This document shows positions 13,988-36,313 of a stretch of 47,693 nt of DNA, one piece after another. How positions within the stretch are numbered: the first letter of the stretch is position 1; the number at the start of each line of letters is the position of its first letter. The notes under the pieces were generated by a model, which did no database searches, was not told where the DNA came from, and was given only the letters and a program-made list of their open reading frames with translations. This stretch comes from Pelomyxa schiedti (taxonomy: Eukaryota; Evosea; Pelobiontida; Pelomyxidae): the NCBI GenBank assembly GCA_020536535.1, contig JAHLWZ010000919.1, positions 1 to 47,693 of the forward strand. Direction: 5' to 3'. The translations under genes and the position numbers were made by a program.

Positions 13988-14283
13988 ACCTTAAACCGAA
14001 ATTTCACTTTCATTTTGGACTTGTTTTGGGGCTTGCACTCACTCAGAGATACATTGGGGTTTTCATTTCTTCCTGGTGGACAATACTGTGGGTCCTTCTC
14101 AGACTCTGGTGGTAGGTGCCAATGAGTTTTTCTCATCACAAGTGCATCCCAGTTCTTTTTTGATTTGATATAATAACAAAGTCGTTTAAGAGGTTTGTCG
14201 TGGCAGCAGTCCTGCGTCTGTTGAATTAGATCTCGATAGACGATGGACCTCAATAAGCGGCACAGCGTACCCAAAGTAACCAA
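13985..14283 (-). other. Open minus-strand frame without an ATG, possible exon or chance
   Basis: This fills the gap between the Rolling-stone-like gene and the BEACH gene. The frame reads TLGTLCRLLRSIVYRD and later KNWDALVMRKTHWHLPPE, about 95 residues of plausible composition. It has no ATG, is preceded by an in-frame TAG, and runs on antisense to the plus-strand exon. It could be an exon of a small gene with a very short first exon, or chance. Confidence 0.18.
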
Positions 14284-14332
14284 CGATTGATTCGTGCTCT
14301 AGTCCTCGTTGTTTTTGTTTGTTTGTTTTGAA

Positions 14333-26401
<12,069 letters not shown>

Positions 26402-26474
26402 TTAGACACACACGTAGGAAGAAAAAACAAGGAAATAACCGAAATTTGCTTCCGATAGCACAAGCACATCGGAG

Positions 26475-27160
26475 ATGCATTCCGGAGCGCCGTTCAAGTG
26501 CGTCGTTGTTGGTGATGCCGCTGTTGGGAAGACGTGCCTACTTATAGCATACACAACAAACGCGTTCCCGACTGGGTACATCCCGTTGGTGACTGACAAC
26601 TTCACAACCACCACAACCAACACTGCCGGACACTCAGTCGATGTTGTTGTGTGGGACGCGCTTGCTGGTGAGTCTCACGAGCATGAACGGATTGTATGTG
26701 GTTCTTTACGAAATACTGCCAACAGTCACGCAACACAAAATAAACTTAACTACCTAATGAAAACACTGAGTCCTTGACTTATGTTAAGAGGACACTTTCA
26801 TATCCTGACACTGATGTTTTCCTCATTTTATTCTCTGTTGTAAGGCCACCTACATTTGAGAGTGTGGTGAGCAAGTGGCTGCCTGGGATACAACAAGTCT
26901 GTCCCAATGCTTCATACATTCTGGTGGGAACCAAGACTGACCTCAGGGATGGCAGCATACAATGTGAATATGTGGAGAGTAATGGCCCACCAATAACTTT
27001 TGAGCAAGGTGTCACCAAAGCAAAGGAAATCAAAGCATTCAAGTATGTGGAATGCTCTGCACTCACACAGAAAGGTGTCAAAGAGGTATTTGATACAATT
27101 CACAGTGTGGTAGCTGCACTCCCACCCAAGCCACCAAAGGAAGGATGTAACCTCTCATAA
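26475..27160 (+). CDS. Atypical Rho/Rac-family small GTPase
   Basis: Two exons, 26475-26693 and 26789-27160, both whole numbers of codons, joined by a 95-nt GTATGT...TTAAG intron: 196 residues. G1 is [14 protein letters not shown], with Ala at the Gly12 position. Switch I is YIPLVTDNF, where Rac/Rho have YIPTVFDNY, so the Mg-binding Thr35 is Leu. Switch II is [14 protein letters not shown] in place of WDTAGQEDYDRL, losing Thr58 and Gln61 with a two-residue insertion. G4 VGTKTDLR and G5 ECSALT are intact, and a Rho insert region is present. The C-terminus CNLS is a CAAX prenylation box. The combination predicts a GTPase-defective, effector-binding-altered protein like Rnd or RhoH. It probably acts at membranes on the actin cytoskeleton. 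Confidence 0.93.
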
Positions 27161-27403
27161 CATAACACAAGCAAATAACCGGGCACCAACACCTCATCCT
27201 CCAGTACCTCATTACTCCAATCACATCCTTCCTTGGCCCTGCCATTTTTTTTGTGCCGGTCTCCTCGGTCCGTACCTCAAGTCTTATTAGATTCACAGAC
27301 GAGTTTTCGTTCTCCCATTGGTGGGACAGTCAATGCGGGATGGGCAACAAATACGAAGTACAATGCACGGCGCCTTGGCTTCGACCTTAACGGTGTGCAG
27401 AAA
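27161..27403. promoter_or_regulatory. Intergenic region upstream of the ankyrin-kinase, 243 bp
   Basis: Separates the Rho stop from the chosen ankyrin-kinase ATG at 27404. The kinase frame stays open back to about 27233 but has no earlier in-frame ATG. No RNA gene is seen. Confidence 0.4.
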
Positions 27404-29737
27404 ATGTTGGACGCAGCGGCAAACGGCGACGTGAAACAGCTCAACGCAGTGCTTAGTGACCCAAGTGTGGATGCTTTGGTTGTAAACAAACAAGATGACG
27501 GATACGGATTCGTATGCCTGTCTTTACCCATCGTTCACGCTTGAGAATTCCCTCATCCGACAATTCCTATTGCAGACTGCCTTACACTACGCAGCTGCGA
27601 GTGGACACATTCAGTGTGTGAAAGCCCTTTTGGCAAAAGGAGCTGATCCCAACATCCAGGTAAAACCTGCGTGTCTGACAGTCCAATTTATTTTTCCTAG
27701 GATGTGTGCACTTCATTTCAAATTTTAGAAAATTAACAGCTCATTCAGACTCGCGTATTCCTCTAATCTCAATCAAATACAATTCTAACTTTTTGGAACA
27801 TATCTCCTGACTCTAAATATCAGATGGTATTCTTTTTAGCTTCATTTCTTTCAACCAATTTTGTACCAGAAACAGGTTATAAAACCATATTTTCAGCACT
27901 ATCTTTTATGATCATATTTTAGACTCCATTACATAAGGCCACAAAAAACAGGCACAGTGAAGTAGTGGAAGAACTTGTTAAAAGAACAAATCTTGCTCTT
28001 TTAGTTTGAGAAAACTAAAAGTTTTAAAAAACTTACAAAGTCCATTAGGATATACATGGCAATACCGCAAAGGATCTTCTATTAACAGATAAAACAACTC
28101 TAGAAAAGTTTGTGGTAACGTTTTATTTTTAACTTATCATTTGTCATGAACGCCATAGACTCCAAGTGCACCTCAAACAGCAACCAGAAAAACAGAGGGA
28201 TGTGAACAGGCATTGGGGCTTCCAGACATTATCAAGTCAATACTACCAATGAGGTTTTATGGGACAAAACACCTGATTGTGTTTCTACAATACGTGGTAA
28301 TTAAAATAGTGCCTTTACCCTTATGTACAAAACTAAGTTGGAAGAATATGAATTATGGTCAAGAACAAGGATGGATATGATGAAGTCTGTGCAAAACATT
28401 AGAGACATCAATTTTGCTCCTGGTTACATAAACAGGTCTGAAACACATCCAATTGGTAGATACGGATGCAACTCAGTGGTTTACAAAGGAACAGTTACTA
28501 ATAAAGTTCATGGACACACTTTTCCAGTGGCAGTGAAGGTTCTTTTTAATTATGATACAACGGCTCTGGAAACCATGGCGATTGAAAGCATGTTTAAAGA
28601 GTTCTCTCTTGATTACATCACCCCACACCCTTGTCTTGCACTCCCACTTTACCACAAAACAATGGATGTCGATCCCTCTGATCTGCCAGCGTGGCCTGAA
28701 ATGGATGTCACTACTGGTAGAAGAACAGGGGTGGTGCTTTTAGACATCTTTGATGGAAATATGGAATCTTTCATGAGAAAGAATGTCGGTGAAACCCACT
28801 CTATCAGTTCCATGGGATTTCACTGTCCAACTCTGTATATTGTCATGTACCAGCTATGTTCTGCAATAAAAGCCCTTCGTAAACATGGAATCCTTCACCA
28901 AGGTTGGTTGAATTCTCCAAAGTTATTAACGGACATCTTGTTTAAAATAGATTTGAAACTGGATAACATATTCTTCCATGGAAAAACAACAAACCCACAC
29001 ATTGCACTTGGTGACTTTGGATGCCACCTTGCACTAGGGGCTGAGATTGAGTCATTCGAGAAAACTCGCCTCAATTCACTTGGAGCAGGGGCTCCTTCTC
29101 ACCGTCCTCCTGAGACATTTGCAAGGTTCATTGGGTCCACTTCAACCACAGTGAATCTGTCACAGGCAGAGGTGTGGTCATGTGGTGTCATAGCACTGGA
29201 GCTTGCAATTGGCAGTAACCCTTTTGTTGAAACATCACACCTAACAAACTATGTTACTGAAAATTACACCACTGCAGACATTCTCTCCAACTGTCAAATG
29301 CTCCGTCAAACCCTTGCATCCTCAGTCAGTCAAGATACCACTGCAACAAGCTCAGTTGGAGTGGATATTTCCAATGCCGCAGCAGCGGCAAAGTTGACTG
29401 TTGCTATGGTACAACAACATTATCATGACCGACCAACTGCAGCAGAGGCAGCCCTCTTGTGGGGTATATTGACATTTGGTCCTCCTCTTGCTGTGTTAAT
29501 GAATATTGTCAACCAACCCACACATGTATGCTTCGTTATTTTGCCACAAAAACCAAAACAAAACAGGAAATGGAGCTCCAACAATTGGTTTTCAGGCACT
29601 GCATGGAAACGATTCACGCAATGAACATTGTGCATTCCATTTTCTTGTTAGACTTATTAGAGTCTGTTGGATTACGACCTCCATCACCAAATGGTGCTGT
29701 TTGTTTGGAGAGTGCTTTGATGTTCTTCAGGAAATAA
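27404..29737 (+). CDS. Ankyrin repeat - protein kinase fusion, PINK1-like kinase domain
   Basis: Eight exons with consistent phase: 27404-27511, 27576-27659, 27923-28003, 28049-28114, 28159-28253, 28310-28902, 28951-29525, 29567-29737; about 590 residues. Residues 1-113 hold three ankyrin repeats (MLDAAANGDVKQLNAVL; TALHYAAASGHIQCVKALL; TPLHKATKNRHSEVVEEL). The kinase has a glycine loop IGRYGCNSVVYKG, the VAIK-type Lys in FPVAVKVLF, a catalytic loop HGILHQDLKLDNIFF and a Mg loop LGDFGCHLA. HRD Arg is Gln, while the catalytic Asp, Asn and DFG are kept, so it looks active but non-RD. The FGC motif, the insert after the Lys strand and AEVWSCGVIALELAIGSNPF recall PINK1 more than typical ankyrin-kinases. 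The C-terminal helices (LQQLVFRHCMETIHAMN) are unassigned. The substrate is unknown. Confidence 0.88.
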
Positions 29738-29757
29738 AAACTTTTTTTTAACTTTTT

Positions 29758-30849
29758 TCACCCGTCAGTGTCATTTGATGCACTGACAGTTGCTGTTGCG
29801 TGTGCTTGTGAAAGGAAATTTTGTGAGCCAATATACACCAAAAGAAGACACATTCCTCCACTAGGCCAAGTAGCTGCTACAACAACATCTGGGACAAAGT
29901 CACCAAGCACAGAAAACATCTGTAATAAGCCAGTAATGTCACTGGGTAGCCATACGATAATCATCACAAGAGGATAGAGTATGATCTGCCTCAAGAACTT
30001 GCTTTCATTTTCCAGATCAGTGTCCGTTAACGGGCGTGTTTTACAGGGGCATATGATTCTAGGAAGTTGGTGCCTTCGCAAAATTGCCACATGAGTATAC
30101 AGTACAATGACAGCAACAATGCCAGTCCATTCTATAATTGTGTTTCCAAGTCGGGAATACCACGGGTCTGATGAAATCCAACACCACCCACAGTCTGTTC
30201 TCATGTAACAAATATTACTTGAATCCCATAGTGGTATGGAAGCAACAATAAAAGAAGAGGCCCACACCGCTATGTTCACAATAATCTCATGACGAGTACA
30301 TCCCTGGGGTTTGTCCTCGACGCCAAGTAATAACCGGTGTTTTACCAGTCTCACTTTCCTGGATTGATTTTTGGTCTAATGTTAATTGTGATGTATATTG
30401 GGTCGTACAACCTGTGAATTGCAGAGGCCAGTACAATAATCCACAGAATTGTAGCAATGTCAAAAAAGTTTTCCATAAACCCTTCATTATGTTGGAAAAA
30501 TGGGGATGGATTTGGGAGAAACCAAGAAAAGTGCAAAGGGGAGATTCTTCATGAACTGTTTCTGGGGTCCACACGAAAAAGTTGCACATGATTGCCAAAG
30601 CAACTGGATGCAAACATTATGACCACTTTTAAACGAACTTCAACACAAACCTAGCCCTTGGCAGCCAATGCAAGTAAAGAATATCCTCCAATGTAATTCC
30701 TGGTACCGCCTCAATGCCACTAGGCTCCCAGTCATAAATATGCAGCTACACAAACTCAGGAAGGACACCGCAAATGACACATCATGGGGGATGCTGGATT
30801 CAGGTTCCGCGGACTCAGCGGGAGTGTTGTTGGCACCACACACCGCCAT
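29758..30849 (-). CDS. Seven-transmembrane receptor, cAMP-receptor-like (Dicty_CAR family)
   Basis: Starts at 30849 with MAVCGANNTPAESAEPES, an extracellular N-terminus with an NNT glycosylation site, and ends at TGA 29758-29760. Helices visible: SFAVSFLSLCSCIFMTGSLV, FFTCIGCQGLG, FDIATILWIIVLASAIHRLY, IIVNIAVWASSFIVASIPLW, WTGIVAVIVLYTHVAILRRH, LRQIILYPLVMIIVWLPSDI and a last helix ending LLVYIGSQNFL. The extracellular DCGWCWISS segment and the YPLVMIIVWLP helix match slime-mould cAMP-receptor-type GPCRs. At least two introns break the reading, around 30360-30400 and 30600-30660. The ligand cannot be inferred. Its 3' end is 20 bp from the convergent kinase gene. Confidence 0.82.
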
Positions 30850-31020
30850 TTATCGCACGTGTGTGTGATTAATTCTCTTCGAGTGCTTGTGCTCTACTTG
30901 ACCAAGAATTGTTGATACGCATGCACGATCAAGAAACTTGGGTTGAATAAAATAATCAACAACGTTCTTTCGCCTGGTTTCTTTCTCGCTGTTGGAAAAC
31001 TTTTTTGCCACAAATTCGGG
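30850..31020. promoter_or_regulatory. Receptor upstream region and 3' end of the neighbouring gene
   Basis: 171 bp between the receptor start and the stop of the upstream minus-strand fusion gene. It includes AATAAA at 30946-30951 and TGTGTGTGATTAATTC near 30866. No gene or structured RNA is seen. Confidence 0.35.
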
Positions 31021-34000
31021 CTACATTGTGGAACACTGTTCAGTTGAGGACCTATTCTTTTTCTTCCCCCTGGACTTTGGGGCAGACCTCAGGTGCTGAG
31101 GGGGTCCTCGGCGCCAACACCTGTACGCCTCGGTGAATGCTTCCTCCACTCCATCCCTTGTCTTCGCGCTGGTTTCGAAGTAAGCAAGGCCCAAGGAGTG
31201 CGCCACACGCTTCCCTAAGGCTGCCGGTACCTCCCGTTGTTTGTCTGCAAGGTCGTGCTTGGTGCCCACAATCACTCCTGGTATCCACTTGCACTCACGG
31301 GCGGACAGAACCCGGGCCATGTACTGCCGGAGAGTTATGAGTGACTTGCGGTTCGTGATGGAGAAGACCAACAGGAATGCATCGCCGGTTCTGACATAGG
31401 CGTCGAATGCGGTGCGCCGCTCGGGGTTCAGGAGGTTTCCTCCCGCATCAAGGATATCGAACAGCCCGGTCCAGTTATCTATGGTGACGGCCTTTCGATA
31501 CCTAAAGTGGGGTGTGAGTGGGTATCTTAATGCTCGATCAGATACGAGTCCTCGATGTCTGGATCCTCCCAAAAGAAAAGGAAAGATTAGTTTAGGAATC
31601 AGGAATCTCATGAAACATACAAGTGGCTCTTGCATGAAATAAGCCTGTTACTCGGTGAGACTAAAAGAACAGAAACGAAACAAACCATTGCATAGGAAAT
31701 CACCAGAGCAGATTTTCCAACAAGGCTGTCACCAAGAACAACAATCTACTGGAAGTTAGTGTGAGTGTAAAGAAAGATAGATTGTTACCTTGCACTGCCA
31801 GGGGGCAGAGACGTTTGGCGAAGAATACAAAATTGGGCCTTCAACTAATGAAGAAAAATTTGGGATGTCATGCCAACCTTGCAAGTACACCTGCACTGTG
31901 ACATTTGGAGAGTAGTATGCTTTTCAATGGCACGAACCTGATACCAATTAGCTGCATCACCACTACTTTCAAGCAACCCAGGAAAGAAAACTGTGACGAA
32001 GGGTTTCCATAGTTGGCTCTCTACACAAGCTGCCCTCACACCCCGACACACCTAATTGCTAAGACATTAAATTGTATTGCAGTCTACTTACAGTGGAAAG
32101 TGTTGCCAGTTGGAAAGGGTCATCAATGAACGAAAGAATGTAGACTAAGACGGGCTGAGGAAGTGTACTTAACTTATAGGGTTCGCGAATAGAATGAGGC
32201 CTCTGTACTTGCAACCAAACAATAACATTCGTTGTCATACTGGCTCTTCTGCATTAAGTTTTGCAACTCAATAGTTTTTACCTTTTAGGAAGTAGAGGGT
32301 GGCTTGAAGAGGCAGGAAAGCAATTACAGACTCCTGCCAAGTGATTATTAATAAAGAAAAATCGATGAGGAAAGTAATACCAATTTGACTGCTTGCCTGT
32401 TTCCCACTGCTGAAGTTTGATAAACCTTTTTCTACTTCGTTGATGCAAACATGAAGAGTCAAATCTGCACCCTGTGATTGAAGGAAGTCTATTTTCGTTG
32501 CCGTATCCCTCACAAATGCGGGGTAGGAACATGATACAAAGGCACTAACAACTGAAAGTGGGTGCCCTTCCACAATGCCAGAATACAAATGACACAATAA
32601 ATGGTGAAGTTGGGTTTCCTTAGGGTCCAGTAGCCAGTTCAAGAAGTCGTCTAGTTCCCTTCCAGATATTTGAACTCTTTCAGTCTTATTTGTGATCCAT
32701 TCTTGAAGCGCTCGTGATAAGCACGCACAAAACATTGGATGCATGAGGGGGAAAGAGAATATGCCTGGTGCCAAACAAGTAACATGTGCTGTTAATTCTG
32801 TGTGGCCACTCAAAGACAGTACCAACAACGGATTGTGCACTGCCCAAGGTGAACCAGAGAGTAACGGTAGCAAGGCATGTGCTTGCGATCCTTCAGGGAG
32901 ATAACTAGATGCCCTCCGAGACTGTTTATTTGTGAGACTTGGATCGGCGCCAGCAAGTAACAGCATTTCAATTAACTTTACATCTCCTCCTTGGGTGGCT
33001 GCGCAATGGAGTGGAGTCCAATCGTCGCTTCCGCGTTTGCTGTTTGGGTCCGCACCCAATTCCAGCAAAATGCGAGTGAGAGTGTGCCATCTATTGCAAG
33101 CAGCGACATGAAGTGGGGTGGCCCCATCCACTTTGCGCTCCTCTATATCGATTCCCTCTCCAGAGGATAATAGTTCCAAGCATGCTTGCTCACCTCCTTT
33201 TCTAGCACAGCTGTGCAATGAAGGACGATCAGTCCGCGGTGCTCCCCGTACAATAGAAATAATCTCTGAAGGAGTGGTGTCATTCATGTAGTCCAGAGCA
33301 CACAATCCACACGAGTTCCGGCAAGTAACACTAGCACCCGCCTCCACAAGTAGTTTCTGTTTCGCACCCCAAATAAGAATAAAACAATCAGTACTATGAA
33401 ATATAGGGGGAAAAAAACCACTAATAACACTGACTTGAGCATAAAAAGACACACCACGTGATCCATATTTTCCAGTTTGACTGCCAAATGCAAGGGAGTG
33501 CACCCATCATCGCGCCTTGAGTCAGGCATCGCACCTGCCTCAAATAGCAGCACCGCAACAGAATCACGAGACCAAGACTCGCGAACAGCAACGTGGAGTA
33601 TGGTCTCACGATGTTTGCCCTCCGTAGCAATGACTACCCAGTCACAGCACCCACAATGATGTCTTCTTGGCACCCCATCGCTCGCGGCATTATTTATCGG
33701 GGGAGAAGAGGTCACAGCACCATCAGAAGGAGACGGAGACGCGGAGACTACTGCACTGCGAGCAAGATGAATGGGCGGGGCACAATTGTGGGAGGAAGTG
33801 GGGCGGGGGTGGCTTGGGCACGAAGAAATGCACCCAATAACAGCTCCAACAACCGCAAGTTCTCCTCCCATTTCATGTATTCGGAACACAGACCCCTGAT
33901 CGCTAGGAGCCAAAAAATTACCACCCAAAGCGGCCGTTGCCGAACACATCTCCAATTTCCGATTATTATCGAAAAACCCAAAAAAAGGAACACACTGGCG

Positions 34001-34039
34001 CACCCACCACTGAGCCCCAAATGCCCCCAAGCCCTCCAT
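31021..34039 (-). CDS. Ankyrin repeat - F-box - Ras-like GTPase fusion protein
   Basis: The start MEGLGAFGAQWWVRQ is at 34039; MCSATAALGG, MGGELAVV and others are alternatives. Ankyrin repeats at about 33660-32900 include GCTPLHLAVKLENMDH, GATPLHVAACNRWHTL and DWTPLHCAATQGGDVKL. A C-terminal helical block follows, then an F-box at 32190-31990 (LSTLPQPVLVYILSFIDDPF, then VCRGV..ACVESQLWKPF). Introns 31845-31888 (44 nt) and 31746-31788 (43 nt) keep phase into a G domain: IVVLGDSLVGKSALV, DPDIEDSYRKAVTID, FDILDAGGNLLNPE, VGTKHDL and ETSAK. The protein ends in KKKNR and CSTM, a polybasic-CAAX tail. No ATG exists between the F-box exon and the P-loop, so a separate GTPase gene has no start. Gly12 is Ser, Gly13 Leu, Thr35 Asp and Gln61 about Asn. 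It is possibly a membrane-tethered SCF substrate receptor. Confidence 0.75.
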
Positions 34040-34597
34040 GGCGAGCCCAGGAAATCACCCAGAACCCAGTTTTGTTTGGCAAGCAGATCAAGCACCCCCA
34101 AAGCCCCGCATCCAGATCCACCCCCCAGCTCCCCACGGGAATGAGGAACCAAAGAGCAGCAGCCCCAGCACCTCCCAACCCCAGTTCGACCTCCAAAGAG
34201 ACCAAACCAGGAAATAAACTTGGAAAGCCCCAAGACCTCGACGAGGAGATGAAGCCCCGTCGTCTCGAATACGAGACACAAAAGGCGCCCAACCGAACCA
34301 CCAGCGCATTCCCCACCCCCAATTTTGAGGGCAAGACTTGGTCTTCGTGTCAGCCTAAAATACCCAAAAAAATATCCGTGAGCTGAATTGTGGGTTGCTA
34401 ACTTGGTTTTGTTACTTGTAGTGTGTGTGGTATTGGTATCCTTTACTCTCCGTTCCTTATGGTTGGCATACGTTCCGCAATGACGATTCACTTGCCTGGT
34501 TTTGCCCAAAATTTGTTTTGATGTTGTAAATCTCGGCAGAAAACACATACCCAACCGGAATATCGTGGGCAGCCTTTGGTGTCATCATACTTCGATT
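34040..34597. other. Intergenic, 558 bp
   Basis: C/A-rich from 34040 to 34340 on plus, then mixed. Frames open in several readings but none has a recognisable protein or splice-consistent structure. It is probably the promoter and 5' UTR of the minus-strand fusion gene. GGGCAG near 34569 is complementary to CTGCCC near 34703, downstream of the tRNA-like element. Confidence 0.4.
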
Positions 34598-34700
34598 TCA
34601 AGACTTTGACCTTGGGGTCCTTGGTTCGAGTCCAAGTCAGCTCCCCTCGTGGGGGCTTGTAGCTCAGTTGGTAGAGTTCATAATCACTTGATGGACTGCA
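34598..34700 (+). tRNA. Permuted tRNA-like element (T arm before D arm), possible pseudogene
   Basis: Order on plus: an anticodon-arm-like hairpin TCAAG-ACTTTGAC-CTTGG (34598-34615), a GGTC variable segment, a perfect T arm CTTGG-TTCGAGT-CCAAG (34620-34636) with a canonical B box, the 3' acceptor strand TCAGCTCCC (34637-34645), a 5-nt linker CTCGT, the 5' acceptor strand GGGGGCTTG (34651-34659), TA, and a D arm GCTC-AGTTGGTA-GAGT (34662-34677) with a canonical A box. The acceptor strands pair over nine positions with one mismatch and two G-U pairs. The 3' half thus precedes the 5' half, as in circularly permuted tRNA genes of some algae. A T4 run at 34735-34738 could end Pol III transcription. 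The anticodon loop is 8 nt and no isotype can be assigned, so decay is possible. Confidence 0.45.
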
Positions 34701-34774
34701 CTCTGCCCAACACACTGCAATTGCAAGAAAAAAATTTTGTTAGGTGGCAGTTGCTTTTTATTTCAGTATTGGTG

Positions 34775-35624
<850 letters not shown>

Positions 35625-35770
35625 GCTGCACAGCCCACCGATGTTGATTTTCGTTTTTGATGGTTTCGCTAACAGAATTCTTCAACGATGTTCCCTTCAC
35701 AACGAAAACCCATAATAATTGAGTGGGCCAGGCCGTGGACTTGCGAGCGGGGTGGGTTTTAGACAACTTC
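35625..35770. promoter_or_regulatory. ARF 3' end and U1 snRNA upstream region
   Basis: 146 bp between the ARF stop and the U1 5' end. It must contain the U1 promoter if U1 is independently transcribed. No clear TATA box or recognised proximal sequence element is visible; the 40 bp before the RNA are G-rich (GAGCGGGGTGGG). Confidence 0.35.
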
Positions 35771-35934
35771 ATACGTACCTGACTGTTGCAGACCCCCGAT
35801 CACGAAGGGGGGTTTGTTGCCTCCCTCTATCGGAAGCTAGCACTCACTTCCGGGGGCGGTATGACTCTCCGCAAGGAGAGATCAGCAGTGAAATTTATTG
35901 CCGTTGGGTGCTGCGTTTTATCGCGGCACCCTCC
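35771..35934 (+). ncRNA. U1 spliceosomal snRNA
   Basis: 164 nt, the same length as human U1. The 5' end is ATACGTACCTG; human is ATACTTACCTG, so U5 is replaced by G. Stem-loop I carries the U1-70K loop GATCACGAAGG closed by CCCCC/GGGGG. Stem-loop II is CGGAAG-ctagcactca-CTTCCG with the U1A-like core GCACTC in the loop. Stem-loop III is CTCTCC-GCAA-GGAGAG. The Sm site is AAATTTATTG (35891-35900). Stem-loop IV is GGGTGCTGCG/CGCGGCACCC, ten pairs including one G-U, with loop TTTTAT. U1 snRNP pairs with the 5' splice site at the first step of intron recognition. All conserved elements are in order, so a functional gene is likely. Confidence 0.94.
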
Positions 35935-36313
35935 TTTGAAAAAAAAAAAGAAGCCAATCTTCCAACACAAGAATTCTGGCGAGTTTTTGGCTAGGATTTT
36001 TTTCATTTTCTTTGTTAGGTTACTTTAATTGTTCCAACAAATGTAGAGGGGTGAGAAGTGTTCACGAAGACAGTTGTTCTGCAGAGGCACGTTTGTCTTG
36101 GCGAACAATAATGAGCATAAACTACCAAACTGGCGTATGTTGTAAGGCTGCGTTTTGGCCGTTTAGTTTGGGTTAGATAGGGTTTCTAAGAAAATGTCAC
36201 AAGGAACCTGCTGTTTGGAGTGTGATGTAACTTCACGCCTATACTATACATTCCAGGTTCTGCTTTCTTTAACTGTGGGAATGATTACTACACGAATTGT
36301 AAAGGAATGTCCT
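35935..36313. other. Intergenic, 379 bp
   Basis: From the U1 3' end to the last supported codon of the minus-strand VIT-vWA gene. An A10 run at 35940-35949 follows U1. On minus, the reading GHSFTIRVVIIPTVKE near 36255-36310 looks like the lost last strands of DUF2135 in another frame. Confidence 0.4.

Noticed and set aside
13468-14000. Minus-strand frame opposite the TAKKLGTA repeat region
   Set aside because: Mirror of a low-complexity repeat; the plus frame is fixed by phase-consistent splicing from the upstream exons.
26668-26788. GTGAGT donor at 26668 as the end of Rho exon 1
   Set aside because: Leaves phase 1 against a phase 0 second exon; the GTATGT donor at 26694 gives a clean reading with ERIRTLSYP.
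31021-31745. Stand-alone Ras-like gene starting at its own ATG
   Set aside because: No ATG precedes the P-loop exon until inside the F-box exons, and the junction introns are of typical length and phase.
33593-34144. Long plus-strand frame opposite the start of the ankyrin-F-box-GTPase gene
   Set aside because: Antisense to an exon with clear ankyrin repeats; composition is Arg/Pro/Ser-rich with no recognisable motif.
34561-34650. Ordinary linear tRNA ending at 34645 with its 5' half just upstream
   Set aside because: No 5' acceptor strand or D arm with complementarity exists in the 80 bp before the T arm; the matching strand is downstream.
35719-36028. Plus-strand open frames over the U1 region
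   Set aside because: They run through a structured RNA with all U1 landmarks; the frames have no protein motif.
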